This document shows, in pieces, positions 41,110-50,190 of a stretch of DNA of 64,000 nucleotides. The stretch is from NCBI GenBank assembly GCA_040220135.1, contig JAVJTT010000013.1:124001-188000 (forward strand). The letters run 5' to 3'. The position numbers and the translations under genes are program-made. Position 1 is the stretch's first letter. The number at the start of each line of letters is the position of its first letter. The DNA comes from CAJXMH01 sp040220135. GTDB lineage: Bacteria; Bacteroidota; Bacteroidia; Flavobacteriales_E; Vicingaceae. A model generated the notes under the pieces. It did not search any database, was not told the DNA's origin, and saw only the letters and a list, made by a program, of their open reading frames with translations.

Positions 41110-42891
41110 TTATTCTCCGACAAAGAAATTAATGGTCTCTTCGCTTTGGTTGCCTAGTTTGTCAACTGCTCTGATTACCACGGTGTAGTATTTATTTTTC
41201 CCAAACCGTCTTACTTCAGAAAGGTCTAAAGTATAAGGGCTAGAGTAGTCAAAAAACTCACCGTCATTCATCGAATAGGTGATTTTTTCGGTACCACAAT
41301 GCCGATCTGTAGCGCCTAAATAAAGTCGAGTGTAATTGGGATAAATATTAACCATTTCTCCCTTTTTGCTTTTCTTGCCAATCGGCTCAATACTAAAGTT
41401 ATAATGAATTACTGGAGGCGTATTGTCTACAAATACTTTGCTTTCTTTTTCCTGTTCTTCATTATTCACCCGGTCGGTAGCCTTGAATTTTATCGACTGA
41501 TTGCCTTCTTTAGAAATTTGAAAAGGCTCATTATAGCTACTAGAGGCTCCTCCATTAATACTATAACTAATCCCTTCTATCCCGGAAGCATTATCAGTAG
41601 CTTTCAAGCTAATGTTGGTTTTACTATTAATAAAAAGCGTATCTCGGTCAAAGAACTGAGGTTTGCTATAATTAATTCCGGTGGTTGGAGCCCGATTATC
41701 CATATACACTTGCTTGTTGCCCAAGGCAGAAGCTACTGATTTTGTGTTGGTGCGATTTTTTACATTGTCGGTAGCATAATAAAGAATATTGCGTACTCCA
41801 TTATCTGTGGGCAAACCAAAGGGGCTATTAAATTCTTGATAATTACTACCATCAACTTTATACTCAATGCTTTCAACTCCGGCTTTGTTATCCGTCGCCG
41901 ACATTTTTATTTTAGTTCTCGAAGAAACATACATTCTACTTCCGGTATCATATTGGTCGCCTTGCACTTCAACCTTAATCTCCGGAGCAATTTTGTCTAA
42001 ATAGAAGGTGAAACTTTTTTGCGTTTCATCATTTTTTACCTTGTCAACGGCATGATAATTTAGGGTGTGTTCTCCGTCATTTAGGTAGTTTGCAGTAACC
42101 GGATAAGAAGGATAGGTGTTTTCCTTCTTAGAATCGTAGTTATAGGAGATTCTTCTTACTCCTGAAAGATTATCCGTTGAACTCAACTTAAACTTGGTTG
42201 AAGGAGCAATGATGTTTCCCTGATGCACAATACCCACAATCTCATGGCTACTTTTAGGCGAACTGATATCTACTGTAAATTCTTTTGAGCGTCCATCCTC
42301 CGCATTGCCTACATTGTCATTTGCAAAATAATAGAGGGTATGGGCTTTATCGCCTTCAAAAGATAAACTGCTGCTGTAGTTTTGATAGGCTGCTCCGTTT
42401 TTTGAATAGTGAATTTGCTCCACCCCGGAAATGGCATCTTTGGCGCTAACATCTACCACTAATCCTTTGCCGTAAAACTGAGTGCTTCCATCATTATAGG
42501 ATGGGGCACCGCTAAATTGAGAAGAAGAGCGAGGAGAGATTCCGTCTGCATAAACTTCGTAAAGCACTTCTTTCTGTGGGTAAACGGTTTTTTTGGTTTC
42601 TTTATCAACTGCCCATCGACTTCTGATGTAATTAATGCCTTCTGTATCTAAATACATAGGGTCTGCATACTCCGAAGTGCTTTTGCTTTTTAAGTCATGG
42701 TTTTCACCATTGGGTTCAGTAGAAAACTTTAAATAGAGAGGGAGTTGCTTTTGCACGTAGATGTTGCCGTCGCTCTTGTATACTTTTGCTTCAAAAGTTG
42801 GTTTGCTAGGTTCTGATTGTGCGCTAATCTTAGAAGTCCCTAAAATTGTAATACCGCATAGGAGCAAAGCTAAAGGCTGGTTGTTTTTCAT
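41110..42891 (-). CDS. Secreted protein with tandem OmpL47-type repeats
   Basis: 593 residues with a signal peptide (1-24) and at least five Ig-like repeats of 90-100 residues. Each repeat has the core A(T/K)D(N/K)xSGxxxIxYSxNG followed by H/NxLxYxAxDxVxN, for example SATDNKAGVESIEYKVDGSN and KATDNASGIEGISYSINGGA. This is the OmpL47-type beta repeat. The last repeat ends in INFFVGE; I see no T9SS sorting domain or anchor, so it is probably periplasmic or outer-membrane attached by partners. It might bind polysaccharide or matrix material, which is inference from other repeat proteins. Confidence 0.85.
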   Translation of the reverse strand: MKNNQPLALLLCGITILGTSKISAQSEPSKPTFEAKVYKSDGNIYVQKQLPLYLKFSTEPNGENHDLKSKSTSEYADPMYLDTEGINYIRSRWAVDKETKKTVYPQKEVLYEVYADGISPRSSSQFSGAPSYNDGSTQFYGKGLVVDVSAKDAISGVEQIHYSKNGAAYQNYSSSLSFEGDKAHTLYYFANDNVGNAEDGRSKEFTVDISSPKSSHEIVGIVHQGNIIAPSTKFKLSSTDNLSGVRRISYNYDSKKENTYPSYPVTANYLNDGEHTLNYHAVDKVKNDETQKSFTFYLDKIAPEIKVEVQGDQYDTGSRMYVSSRTKIKMSATDNKAGVESIEYKVDGSNYQEFNSPFGLPTDNGVRNILYYATDNVKNRTNTKSVASALGNKQVYMDNRAPTTGINYSKPQFFDRDTLFINSKTNISLKATDNASGIEGISYSINGGASSSYNEPFQISKEGNQSIKFKATDRVNNEEQEKESKVFVDNTPPVIHYNFSIEPIGKKSKKGEMVNIYPNYTRLYLGATDRHCGTEKITYSMNDGEFFDYSSPYTLDLSEVRRFGKNKYYTVVIRAVDKLGNQSEETINFFVGE

Positions 42892-43093
42892 GGTAGTAGC
42901 AGTTGAATTAGATTGGTAGTGGGCTCTAAGTTAGCTAAATCCTTGGATTACACAAATCTATATAAGCGATCTTTAAAACAGTTGTGTCTAAGAAATGGGT
43001 TGAATATAAAACAAGCGCTTGAAAAATAGCTCAATTCTAAAGCGTAATTTGGGATAAAGAAACAATGCGTAAATAAATTTTTCGGATTTAATT

Positions 43094-43615
43094 ATGGTTA
43101 CAATTAAAATTGCGGAAACCTCTAGAGAGTATGAACAAATTCACGACTTGAATTATCAAACTTTTGTAGAGGAGATAAAACAGCATGAACCAAGGGAAGA
43201 TAAAAGACTCGAAGACCAATTTCACGATCTAAACAACTATGTGATTGCTTGTTTTGATAATCAGCTAATTGGAATGGTTTGCTACAAGACAAAGCGACCT
43301 TTTTCGTTGGATAAAAAAGGGGTTAGCATAGACGCTTATATTACAGCTGAAGAAAAAATTGCAGAAGTAAGGTTACTCACCATATTACCAAAGTGGCGAA
43401 AGGGAAAAGTTACCTTTCGCCTATTAAAGTTTTTGATAAGTGAAATGTTGTCAGAGGAAATTGAGCTTGCATTTGTTTCTGCAAAACAAAGTGAATTAAG
43501 CTTTTATCATAAACTGGGCTTTGTTTCTTTTGGTGATATTGTGGGAAAAGAAGGAGCTTGGTATCAGCCTATGTTTGTTAAACTGGAAACTCTAAACCCA
43601 AAACTACTTTCATGA
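43094..43615 (+). CDS. GNAT acyltransferase paired with a class V aminotransferase
   Basis: 173 residues with a GNAT fold. The N-terminal part (YEQIHDLNYQTFVEEIKQHE, then RLEDQFHDLNNYVIACFDNQ and LIGMVCYKT) resembles the N-acyl amino acid synthase and LuxI-like branch in layout: a conserved Tyr/Phe-rich start, an acidic D-x-x-D, and a short central strand. The cofactor-binding part is AEVRLLTILPKWRKGKVTFR. It could add an acyl group to an amino compound. Its stop overlaps the next gene by 4 bp, so the pair is translationally coupled and likely acts in one pathway. Confidence 0.75.
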   Translation: MVTIKIAETSREYEQIHDLNYQTFVEEIKQHEPREDKRLEDQFHDLNNYVIACFDNQLIGMVCYKTKRPFSLDKKGVSIDAYITAEEKIAEVRLLTILPKWRKGKVTFRLLKFLISEMLSEEIELAFVSAKQSELSFYHKLGFVSFGDIVGKEGAWYQPMFVKLETLNPKLLS

Positions 43616-44625
43616 TAAATTTTACAACGGGCCCGGTCAATATAGAAAAGCAAGTTGCGGTAGCTCTTTCAGAAAGACCCATTCCTCATCGGTCAGAGGA
43701 TTTTAAGAGGCTCTACATTGATTTTTCTTTGTTTATCTGCAAGCAGTTTAAAGTTAAACGTCTCGCAATTCTTCAAGGAAGCGGTAGCTTGGCGAATGAA
43801 GCTATGATTTGGCAAATTAAATCAAGAGGAGGAAAAGGTTTAATACTTGCCAATGGAGAGTTTGGTCATCGACTGATCAGGCATTCTGAAAATGCAAAGC
43901 TTGATTTTTGTAGTTATTCAATTCCTTGGGGAGAAGAGTTTGACTTGCTTGAAATAGAACAGAAGATCAAAATGGACCCAATTGATTGGGTCTTATTTGC
44001 ACATTGTGAAACTTCGACTGGAGTATTAAACCCATTAAAGCAAATAGCCCGAATAAGTGAAACTTTTGAAGTTGATACCTATGTAGACTGTATGAGCAGT
44101 GTGGGAGTTAACCAATTAGATTTGTCAAACATTACAATGGCTAGTTGCTCCTCCTCTAAGGGTCTTGGGTCTATTCCGGGAATTGGAATGGTGCTTTCAA
44201 ATGTAAACTTCATTAAAGCTGAACATGTTCCTCTCTACTATGACCTTAGTAAATATAATAAAGGTCGTTTTCCATACTCCTTGTCATCTAACTTAATCAA
44301 TGCCTTACATATTTCTGCCGAAAGGGTCCTAAATAAGGAGGTTTGGGAACAAAAAAACGAACAAGCGAAACTCATCTACAATGGATTAAAAGCTACTGGA
44401 GTGCTTCCTTTTGCTAAAGCAGACTCTAAAGTGTTCACGATTGTTCAAGAGCAGAAAAAGGCTATGAAACTTGGCCAAGCCTTGCTGAATTCCAAGATTG
44501 AAGTGAGTTACCTAAGTGAATATTTACTTAATCGAAATTGGATTCAGCTGACTTTGTTTGGCAAGCATACCGATGCCGAAATAAATAGTGCTGTACAAGG
44601 TTTAAGGAATTATTTAATAGAGTAA
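43612..44625 (+). CDS. Class V PLP-dependent aminotransferase
   Basis: 337 residues of the alanine-glyoxylate/serine-pyruvate aminotransferase type. Features: NFTTGPVNIEKQVAVALSER, GSGSLANEAMIWQIKS for the phosphate cup, ANGEFGHRL, HCETSTGVLNPLKQIA, VDCMSSVGVNQLD, and the PLP-lysine region SSSKGLGSIPGIGMVLS. It makes an aminated or deaminated product, using glyoxylate or pyruvate in known relatives. Coupled to the upstream GNAT gene, which suggests amine formation followed by N-acylation, or the reverse order. It ends 7 nt before the convergent pirin gene's stop. Confidence 0.85.
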   Translation: MINFTTGPVNIEKQVAVALSERPIPHRSEDFKRLYIDFSLFICKQFKVKRLAILQGSGSLANEAMIWQIKSRGGKGLILANGEFGHRLIRHSENAKLDFCSYSIPWGEEFDLLEIEQKIKMDPIDWVLFAHCETSTGVLNPLKQIARISETFEVDTYVDCMSSVGVNQLDLSNITMASCSSSKGLGSIPGIGMVLSNVNFIKAEHVPLYYDLSKYNKGRFPYSLSSNLINALHISAERVLNKEVWEQKNEQAKLIYNGLKATGVLPFAKADSKVFTIVQEQKKAMKLGQALLNSKIEVSYLSEYLLNRNWIQLTLFGKHTDAEINSAVQGLRNYLIE

Positions 44626-44632
44626 AATCAAC

Positions 44633-45502
44633 TTATACCGGAATGGGAATGTAAGTGTCGTCCCCAGGCACTTTAGGAAAGGCTTTGTCCTCCCATGCCT
44701 TTCGAGCTTCCTGCAAACGTGATTTTGAGCTGGATGCAAAATTCCACAGCAAATAGCGTTCTTCAGGCAAAGATTCTCCGCCAAACAGTAAAAGCTTGGT
44801 GCCTTTGGGTACTTGAATACGGCAAGCCTCTTCACTTTTGCTGATCAACATTTGTCCGGCAGATACTTTTTCCCCACCATCTACAATATGACCTTCAACA
44901 ATTACAAAAGCAATTTCACCTTCTAAATGCTCTCTTAAATTCAACTCTCCATCTTTTTCAGCTTTAACATCAACCATAAACATGGGAGAATAACCCATTA
45001 AAGGAGATTGCCTGCCAAAACCCTCACCTGCCACTAAACGATATTGAAAACCATTTTCCTCCCAAGTAGGCAAACTATCTGCCGCATAATAATCAAAGCG
45101 CGGTTCCATTTCTTCCTTATCCTTAGGTAAGGCTACCCAAATTTGATAGCCGTGAATGGTTTGACTAGCGAGCTTTCTCCTTTCTTTTGGCGTTCGCTCT
45201 GTATGGGTAACCCCTTTTCCTGAACTCATAAATCCAGCATCCCCAGGTTTTATGATCTGCTTGCTTCCGGTACTGTCTTTATGTTCAATTTGGCCTTCGT
45301 ATAAATAGGTGAGGGTACATAATCCAATGTGTGGGTGTTGGTCCACGTCTAAGAATTTACCATCTTTTAGTTCGGTGGGACCCATGTGATCGATAAATAC
45401 GAAAGGGCCAACATTTCTCCTTTTGCGAAAAGGAAGCAACCTTCCTACTAAAAAGCGACCAATGTCTCTTTGTCGCTCATCTACTATCATCTTGTTATTC
45501 AT
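44633..45502 (-). CDS. Pirin family protein
   Basis: 289 residues with a bicupin fold. Metal-site residues are seen in DQHPHIGLCTLTYLYEGQIE and SSGKGVTHTERTP (His, His, His, Glu). Other family segments are FVFIDHMGPTELKDG, GYQIWVALPKDKEEMEPRFD and RYLLWNFASSSKSRLQEARK. Pirins act as quercetin dioxygenases or redox-linked cofactors; the bacterial substrate is usually unknown. Cytosolic. A second ATG four codons downstream (MIVDERQRD) is an alternative start. Confidence 0.92.
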   Translation of the reverse strand: MNNKMIVDERQRDIGRFLVGRLLPFRKRRNVGPFVFIDHMGPTELKDGKFLDVDQHPHIGLCTLTYLYEGQIEHKDSTGSKQIIKPGDAGFMSSGKGVTHTERTPKERRKLASQTIHGYQIWVALPKDKEEMEPRFDYYAADSLPTWEENGFQYRLVAGEGFGRQSPLMGYSPMFMVDVKAEKDGELNLREHLEGEIAFVIVEGHIVDGGEKVSAGQMLISKSEEACRIQVPKGTKLLLFGGESLPEERYLLWNFASSSKSRLQEARKAWEDKAFPKVPGDDTYIPIPV

Positions 45503-45564
45503 GAAGTTTATTGTTTGATGAAGTCTTGAAATTATGATTAATTTGGGTGTTAAAGTTTGAACTA

Positions 45565-46347
45565 ATGATTAGAAAACCACTTCTTCTGTCTACAGTAGTA
45601 TCATTATTTTTTCTTTCTTGCGTAAAAGATTCTGACGATGACTTGACAGTTGTTGTGAATTCAGGTCCAAAGAGCACCAAGTCTTCTATTACCACCATGC
45701 CTTTAATTTTTCCAAGCAATAAAACCGTTAGATGGTATACCGACACAACGCAACAATTTAAAGTAACATTTGGAGAAAATGACTCGCTTGTGTCTCATGT
45801 TAGATTTCTTGTGGATAGCTTAGAAGCATTGGTTGATTCCATCGCCCCATATCAGTTTAATTATCAGATAAACTTTGCACAAGTTGGAGATCATGAAATA
45901 AGTACTGAAGTTTATTCAGCGCAAAACTCCTTAATTGGCGACACAAGCACAAATTTTACAATTGTTGATTATCGAAATCCATTTTTTGGTGATTATAACT
46001 TTACAGTAATTAAAAAACCTTATGGTGGCAATGGCTATATTGAACCTTTTGATACCATTCATTTTCAAGGAAACATTAAAGAATACGGATCTGGTTTATA
46101 TAATAACACTTGCGGCATGGGGTGGGCATCAACTCCCAACAATTTGATTCTAATTCAATACTTACCTCAGAAGGAGGTGTATTTCAAAATCTTTCAAAAT
46201 GATAGTTTGGCCTCTTGTTCAACTTTTGGATATTCAGAACAAAGAGGTGGTCTTATACAAGCAGATAGCATAAGTTTTCTTATTGGTTTTGGAGGAAGAG
46301 GGGGTGGCATAGACGAGCTAGTTACCGGTAGTAAAATTATTCTATAA
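45565..46347 (+). CDS. Lipoprotein with Ig/PKD-like domain, function unknown
   Basis: 260 residues from the ATG at 45565 (MIRKPLLLSTVVSLFFLSC). A GTG six codons upstream would add MLKFEL before the signal peptide and is disfavoured. The lipobox FLSC is followed by VKDSDDDL, an acidic segment as in surface-exported lipoproteins. The middle contains a beta-sandwich-like region (VRWYTDTTQQFKVTFGENDS); the C-terminal part is Gly/Tyr-rich with two Cys (NNTCGMGW, ASCSTFGY). No enzyme motif. Ends at a strong bidirectional terminator. Confidence 0.75.
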   Translation: MIRKPLLLSTVVSLFFLSCVKDSDDDLTVVVNSGPKSTKSSITTMPLIFPSNKTVRWYTDTTQQFKVTFGENDSLVSHVRFLVDSLEALVDSIAPYQFNYQINFAQVGDHEISTEVYSAQNSLIGDTSTNFTIVDYRNPFFGDYNFTVIKKPYGGNGYIEPFDTIHFQGNIKEYGSGLYNNTCGMGWASTPNNLILIQYLPQKEVYFKIFQNDSLASCSTFGYSEQRGGLIQADSISFLIGFGGRGGGIDELVTGSKIIL

Positions 46348-46349
46348 AA

Positions 46350-46379
46350 AAAGCCCCGAAGGGTTTCCTTCAGGGCTTT
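46350..46379. terminator. Bidirectional terminator between lipoprotein gene and rplS
   Basis: AAAGCCCCGAAGG (46350-46362), loop GTTT, CCTTCAGGGCTTT (46367-46379), with an A run on one side. Confidence 0.8.
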
Positions 46380-46397
46380 GCTATAAAATAGATTATT

Positions 46398-46769
46398 TTA
46401 TTTCTTTTTAGTAGACTCTTTAATAAAAAGCTTCTCCTTAATTCTAGCTGCTTTACCGGTTCTTTTTCTCAAGTAGAAAATTCTAGCTCTACGCACAGAA
46501 CCACTTTTGTTCACTTTAATGCTCTCAATAAAAGGAGAGCATACAGGGAAAACTCTTTCTACCCCTATTCCACCGGAAACTTTTCTTACGGTAAAGGTTT
46601 CATGAATACCGGTACCTCTTCGCTGAAGTACGGTTCCTTGAAAAACCTGAATACGTTCTTTGTTTCCTTCTCGGATAGTATATGATACTGAAACTGTATC
46701 TCCCGCTTTAAAGTTTGGAAGTTCTTTAGTTTCAACTAGGTCCTGCTCTACGAATTTAACTGCGTCCAT
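46398..46769 (-). CDS. rplS: 50S ribosomal protein L19
   Basis: 123 residues from the ATG at 46769 (MDAVKFVEQDLVETKELPNF). A longer frame starts 24 nt upstream, but these extra residues are not part of L19. Family segments: FKAGDTVSVSYTIREGNKER, VFQGTVLQRRGTGIHETFTV, GGIGVERVFPVCSPFIESI and RARIFYLRKRTGKAARIKEK. L19 sits at the interface of the two ribosomal subunits. Downstream of trmD, with a 68-nt gap, as the rplS-trmD pair of many bacteria. Confidence 0.97.
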   Translation of the reverse strand: MDAVKFVEQDLVETKELPNFKAGDTVSVSYTIREGNKERIQVFQGTVLQRRGTGIHETFTVRKVSGGIGVERVFPVCSPFIESIKVNKSGSVRRARIFYLRKRTGKAARIKEKLFIKESTKKK

Positions 46770-46837
46770 TTCTTCTAAATATAAGCTCTGCAAAATTGGA
46801 GAGCAAAAGTAGGGTTTTATCTTAATTTGACAAACGC

Positions 46838-47524
46838 TTATTGCGAATATTTTTTATAGATATCCGGACGTCTGTTTTTTGTTCTTTCAATGCTCTGCTC
46901 ATGCCGCCATTCGTCAATTTTTTTCAAATGTCCGGAGCGCAAAATTTCCGGTACTTGCCATCCTTTATATTCAGCCGGACGGGTATAAACCGGTGGAGCC
47001 AGTAAATCATCCTGAAAAGAATCGGAAAGAGCAGAGGTTTCGTCGTTTAGCACACCCGGTAAAAGACGAATGATGCTGTCGGCTAAAACGGCCGCAGCCA
47101 ATTCACCGCCTGAAAGTACATAATCGCCAATGGATATTTCTTTGGTGATCAAATGCTTTCGTACTCGCTCGTCTACGCCTTTGTAATGTCCGCAAAGTAT
47201 GATCAAATTGCCTTTCAAAGAGAGTTGATTGCTGAGTTGTTGGTCTAAACGTTCTCCATCTGGGGTCATGTAGATCACTTCATCGTAAGGGTGTTTCTCT
47301 TTTAGGGCAGAGATACATCGATCGATCGGCTCTATGTTCATCACCATACCAGCTCCACCACCAAAAGCATAATCGTCAACCGATTTTTGTTTGTCTAAAC
47401 TGTAGTCTCTTAAGTTATGTAAATGCACTTCCACTAAGCCTTTGTCTTGTGCGCGCTTTAAGATAGAGGCGGCAAAGGGACTTTCTAATAGTTCGGGTAA
47501 AACGGAAATAATGTCGATCCGCAT
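46838..47524 (-). CDS. trmD: tRNA (guanine-N1)-methyltransferase TrmD
   Basis: 228 residues from MRIDIISVLPELLESPFAAS (ATG at 47524; an ATG two codons upstream is also possible). It methylates G37 in tRNAs with G36, which prevents frameshifting. SPOUT-family knot and SAM segments: DDYAFGGGAGMVMNIEPID, ILCGHYKGVDERVRKHL, EISIGDYVLSGGELAAAVL and PPVYTRPAEYKGWQVPEIL. Operon with rplS. Divergent from mltG. Confidence 0.96.
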   Translation of the reverse strand: MRIDIISVLPELLESPFAASILKRAQDKGLVEVHLHNLRDYSLDKQKSVDDYAFGGGAGMVMNIEPIDRCISALKEKHPYDEVIYMTPDGERLDQQLSNQLSLKGNLIILCGHYKGVDERVRKHLITKEISIGDYVLSGGELAAAVLADSIIRLLPGVLNDETSALSDSFQDDLLAPPVYTRPAEYKGWQVPEILRSGHLKKIDEWRHEQSIERTKNRRPDIYKKYSQ

Positions 47525-47612
47525 GCTCATTTTTTGACAAAGCTAAGTGTTTTCTTGTGGAATCAACTTCCATTGAAATGCGGCAATCAGTATTTTTACC
47601 GGCCTGATAATT

Positions 47613-48662
47613 ATGGTTAGAAAAAAGAAAAATAGAAGCCGATGGGGCCTGCTCCTTTTTGTAGCGGCTTTTTTGTTGGCCCTCTACTTTGTATACTTTT
47701 ACTATCAGAAGATCTATAATTCTTCTGCCCAAATTCCGAAGGGTGAGGCCTATTTCTATCTTCATTCTGAGTGGGATTTCCAAGATTTATATCAAAACCT
47801 TTACCAAAAGGGAATACTGAAAGACACGGCTTCCTTTATATGGGTAGCGGAACAAAAATCATTTCAAACGCCGAAAGCAGGAAGGTATTTATTGCAGGAT
47901 GGAATGAGTAATAATGAGTTAGTAAACCTTTTTCGCTCGGGAAAGCAAGTGCCGGTAAAATTGACTTTTAATAGTTTACGCACCAAAGAGCAATTAGCCG
48001 GCAGAGTAGGGGCACAATTAGAATTAGATTCATTGGATTTACTGAAGGCTCTCAACAGCTCAGAACTAGCCCGCAAGTATGGCTTTGATCGGCAAACTTT
48101 CATAACACTCTTTCTCCCCAATACCTATGAGTTTTATTGGAATACGACTACCAAAGAGTTTATTCGTCGTATGGCAAAAGAGTACAAACGTTTTTGGAAT
48201 GCCGAGCGAAAAGCGAAAGCCAATGCCCTAAATTTAAGCCAATCGGATGTTTCCATTTTGGCCTCTATTGTACAAGCTGAGCAAATGGCGCACCCCGACG
48301 AGCGACCAAAGGTAGCGGGCTTGTATATTAACCGCTTGAGAAGGGGCATGCGTTTGCAGTCTGATCCGACCTTGATCTATGCCCTTGGTGACTTTAGTAT
48401 TAAAAGGGTATTAAATCAACATAAAAAGGTAGACTCTCGCTACAACACCTATTTATATGCCGGTTTACCCCCGGGGCCAATCTACTTGCCCGATCGTTCT
48501 TCCATTGATGCTGTTTTGAATTACGAGAAACACAATTACCTCTACATGTGTGCCAAGCCTGACTTCTCATCTTACCACAACTTTAGCAGAACCTTAAGTC
48601 AACATAATGTTTATGCAAGGCAGTATCAAAGAGAGCTAAACCGCCGAAAGATAATGCGTTAA
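47613..48662 (+). CDS. mltG: Endolytic transglycosylase MltG
   Basis: 349 residues: short cytosolic basic tail, one membrane helix (WGLLLFVAAFLLALYFVYFY), a LysM-like N-domain, and the YceG catalytic domain with TLFLPNTYEFYWNT, LASIVQAEQMAHPDE (catalytic Glu in QAE), VAGLYINRLRRGMRLQSDPT, and YNTYLYAGLPPGPI. MltG cuts nascent glycan strands and sets their length. A possible -7 box (TATTTTTA) precedes the ATG by about 15 nt. Confidence 0.95.
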   Translation: MVRKKKNRSRWGLLLFVAAFLLALYFVYFYYQKIYNSSAQIPKGEAYFYLHSEWDFQDLYQNLYQKGILKDTASFIWVAEQKSFQTPKAGRYLLQDGMSNNELVNLFRSGKQVPVKLTFNSLRTKEQLAGRVGAQLELDSLDLLKALNSSELARKYGFDRQTFITLFLPNTYEFYWNTTTKEFIRRMAKEYKRFWNAERKAKANALNLSQSDVSILASIVQAEQMAHPDERPKVAGLYINRLRRGMRLQSDPTLIYALGDFSIKRVLNQHKKVDSRYNTYLYAGLPPGPIYLPDRSSIDAVLNYEKHNYLYMCAKPDFSSYHNFSRTLSQHNVYARQYQRELNRRKIMR

Positions 48663-48668
48663 AATTTC

Positions 48669-48676
48669 TACATTTG
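48669..48676 (+). promoter_or_regulatory. -7 box TACATTTG for the phosphohexomutase gene
   Basis: Perfect TAnnTTTG match 23 nt before the ATG at 48700. Confidence 0.45.
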
Positions 48677-48699
48677 TCCACCTTAAAAAGAAATAAGAT

Positions 48700-50109
48700 A
48701 TGTCAAAAATAAAGTTTGGAACAGACGGATGGCGTGCCATCATAGCGAAAGAATATACGGTAGAAAATGTAGCCCGAGTATCGATTGGAACGGCGAATTG
48801 GTTAAACGCCAATTTTGAGAATCCTTCAGTGGTTATTGGTCACGATTGCCGCTTTGCCGGTGAATTGTTTGCAGAAACAGCAGCTAAAGTATTTGCTGAT
48901 AGTGGCATTAAAGTATACTTGGCTAAAGGTTTTGTGACCACTCCCATGGTTTCTTTAGGTACCTTAGAAAAGAAAGCTTCTTTAGGTGTGGTGATTACCG
49001 CTTCTCACAACCCTCCTTCTTACAATGGTTACAAATTGAAAGGAAGTTTCGGCGGTCCTTTATTGCCGGCTCAAGTGCAAGAAGTGGAAGACTTAATACC
49101 GGATGGCAATACCATAGACTTGGAAGCCATTTCTATGGATACCATAAAAGAAAAGGGAAAAGTAGAAGAACTGGATTTAGAAAGCATGTATGTAGATCAT
49201 GTTGAAAAGAGCTTTGACATGGAAGCCATCCGAAATACGGACATGAATTTTGCTTTTGATGCCATGTATGGTGCCGGTCAAAATGTAATGCGTCGCTTAT
49301 TTCCTGACCTTACTTTTTTACATTGTGATGAAAATCCGGGTTTTGAGGGACAGGCACCGGAGCCCATTCACCGAAACTTGACTGAATTCTCTGAGATGAT
49401 CAAGGTCTCAGAAGGTGAAATAGATTGTGGTTTAGCGGTTGATGGTGATGCTGATCGCATTGGCTTATACAATAGCAAAGGTGAATTTGTCGATTCACAT
49501 CACATTATTTTGTTGTTGATCAAATACTTGGTAGAGCAGAAAAAAATGAGCGGTAAAGTAGTCACCGCTTTTTCAGTATCTCCGAAGGCTAAAAAAATGT
49601 GCGATCAACTAGGTTTAGACATTGAGGTAGTAAAAATTGGTTTCAAACACATTGCCGGACACATGGTAAATGAAGATGTATTGCTTGGTGGAGAAGAGTC
49701 GGGAGGAATCGCAATCAAAGGGCATATTCCTGAGCGCGATGGCATTTGGATGGGTTTAACCATTTGGGAATACATGGTTAAGTCAGGAAAGACTTTGGAG
49801 CAATTAATTGAGGGTGTTTACGAAATGGTGGGTAGCTTTAAATTTGAGCGCATCGACTTGCATCTGCAAGAAGCAGACAAGCTGCGCATTATGCAAAACT
49901 GTGCCGATGATAAATACAAGTCATTTGGCAGCTATAAAGTAAAGTCAGTGGAGAAGATCGACGGTTACAAATATTACTTTGACAATGACGAATGGGTCAT
50001 GATCCGTCCTTCGGGAACTGAGCCCGTTTTGAGAACTTATGCCGAATCAAAAGACACTGAAGGTGCTTTTAAAATTTTAAAGGAAGTACACGAGACAATC
50101 CAGAAATAG
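48700..50109 (+). CDS. Phosphoglucomutase/phosphomannomutase family protein
   Basis: 469 residues of the alpha-D-phosphohexomutase family. The phosphoserine loop is VVITASHNPPSYNGYKLKGS, the metal-binding loop DGDADRIGLY, the sugar-binding loop GGEESGGIAIKGHIPERDGI, and the phosphate-binding loop RPSGTEPVLRTYAES. It interconverts hexose-1- and hexose-6-phosphates; whether glucose, mannose or glucosamine is preferred cannot be decided by reading alone. Starts after a -7 box and ends at a large palindromic terminator. Confidence 0.93.
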   Translation: MSKIKFGTDGWRAIIAKEYTVENVARVSIGTANWLNANFENPSVVIGHDCRFAGELFAETAAKVFADSGIKVYLAKGFVTTPMVSLGTLEKKASLGVVITASHNPPSYNGYKLKGSFGGPLLPAQVQEVEDLIPDGNTIDLEAISMDTIKEKGKVEELDLESMYVDHVEKSFDMEAIRNTDMNFAFDAMYGAGQNVMRRLFPDLTFLHCDENPGFEGQAPEPIHRNLTEFSEMIKVSEGEIDCGLAVDGDADRIGLYNSKGEFVDSHHIILLLIKYLVEQKKMSGKVVTAFSVSPKAKKMCDQLGLDIEVVKIGFKHIAGHMVNEDVLLGGEESGGIAIKGHIPERDGIWMGLTIWEYMVKSGKTLEQLIEGVYEMVGSFKFERIDLHLQEADKLRIMQNCADDKYKSFGSYKVKSVEKIDGYKYYFDNDEWVMIRPSGTEPVLRTYAESKDTEGAFKILKEVHETIQK

Positions 50110-50132
50110 TAGTTTGCTATAAATTGAAAGTA

Positions 50133-50164
50133 AAAAGCCCAAAGTGGATCCACTTTGGGCTTTT
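50133..50164. terminator. Perfect bidirectional terminator
   Basis: AAAAGCCCAAAGTG (50133-50146), loop GATC, CACTTTGGGCTTTT (50151-50164): 14-bp perfect stem with A and T runs on both sides, between convergent genes. Confidence 0.9.
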
Positions 50165-50190
50165 GTTGTATGTACTTCGAAAACGACTAC

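Noticed and set aside
47415..47783. 122-codon frame spanning the trmD-mltG divergent region
   Set aside because: It overlaps two well-supported genes, covers their promoters and lacks any domain.
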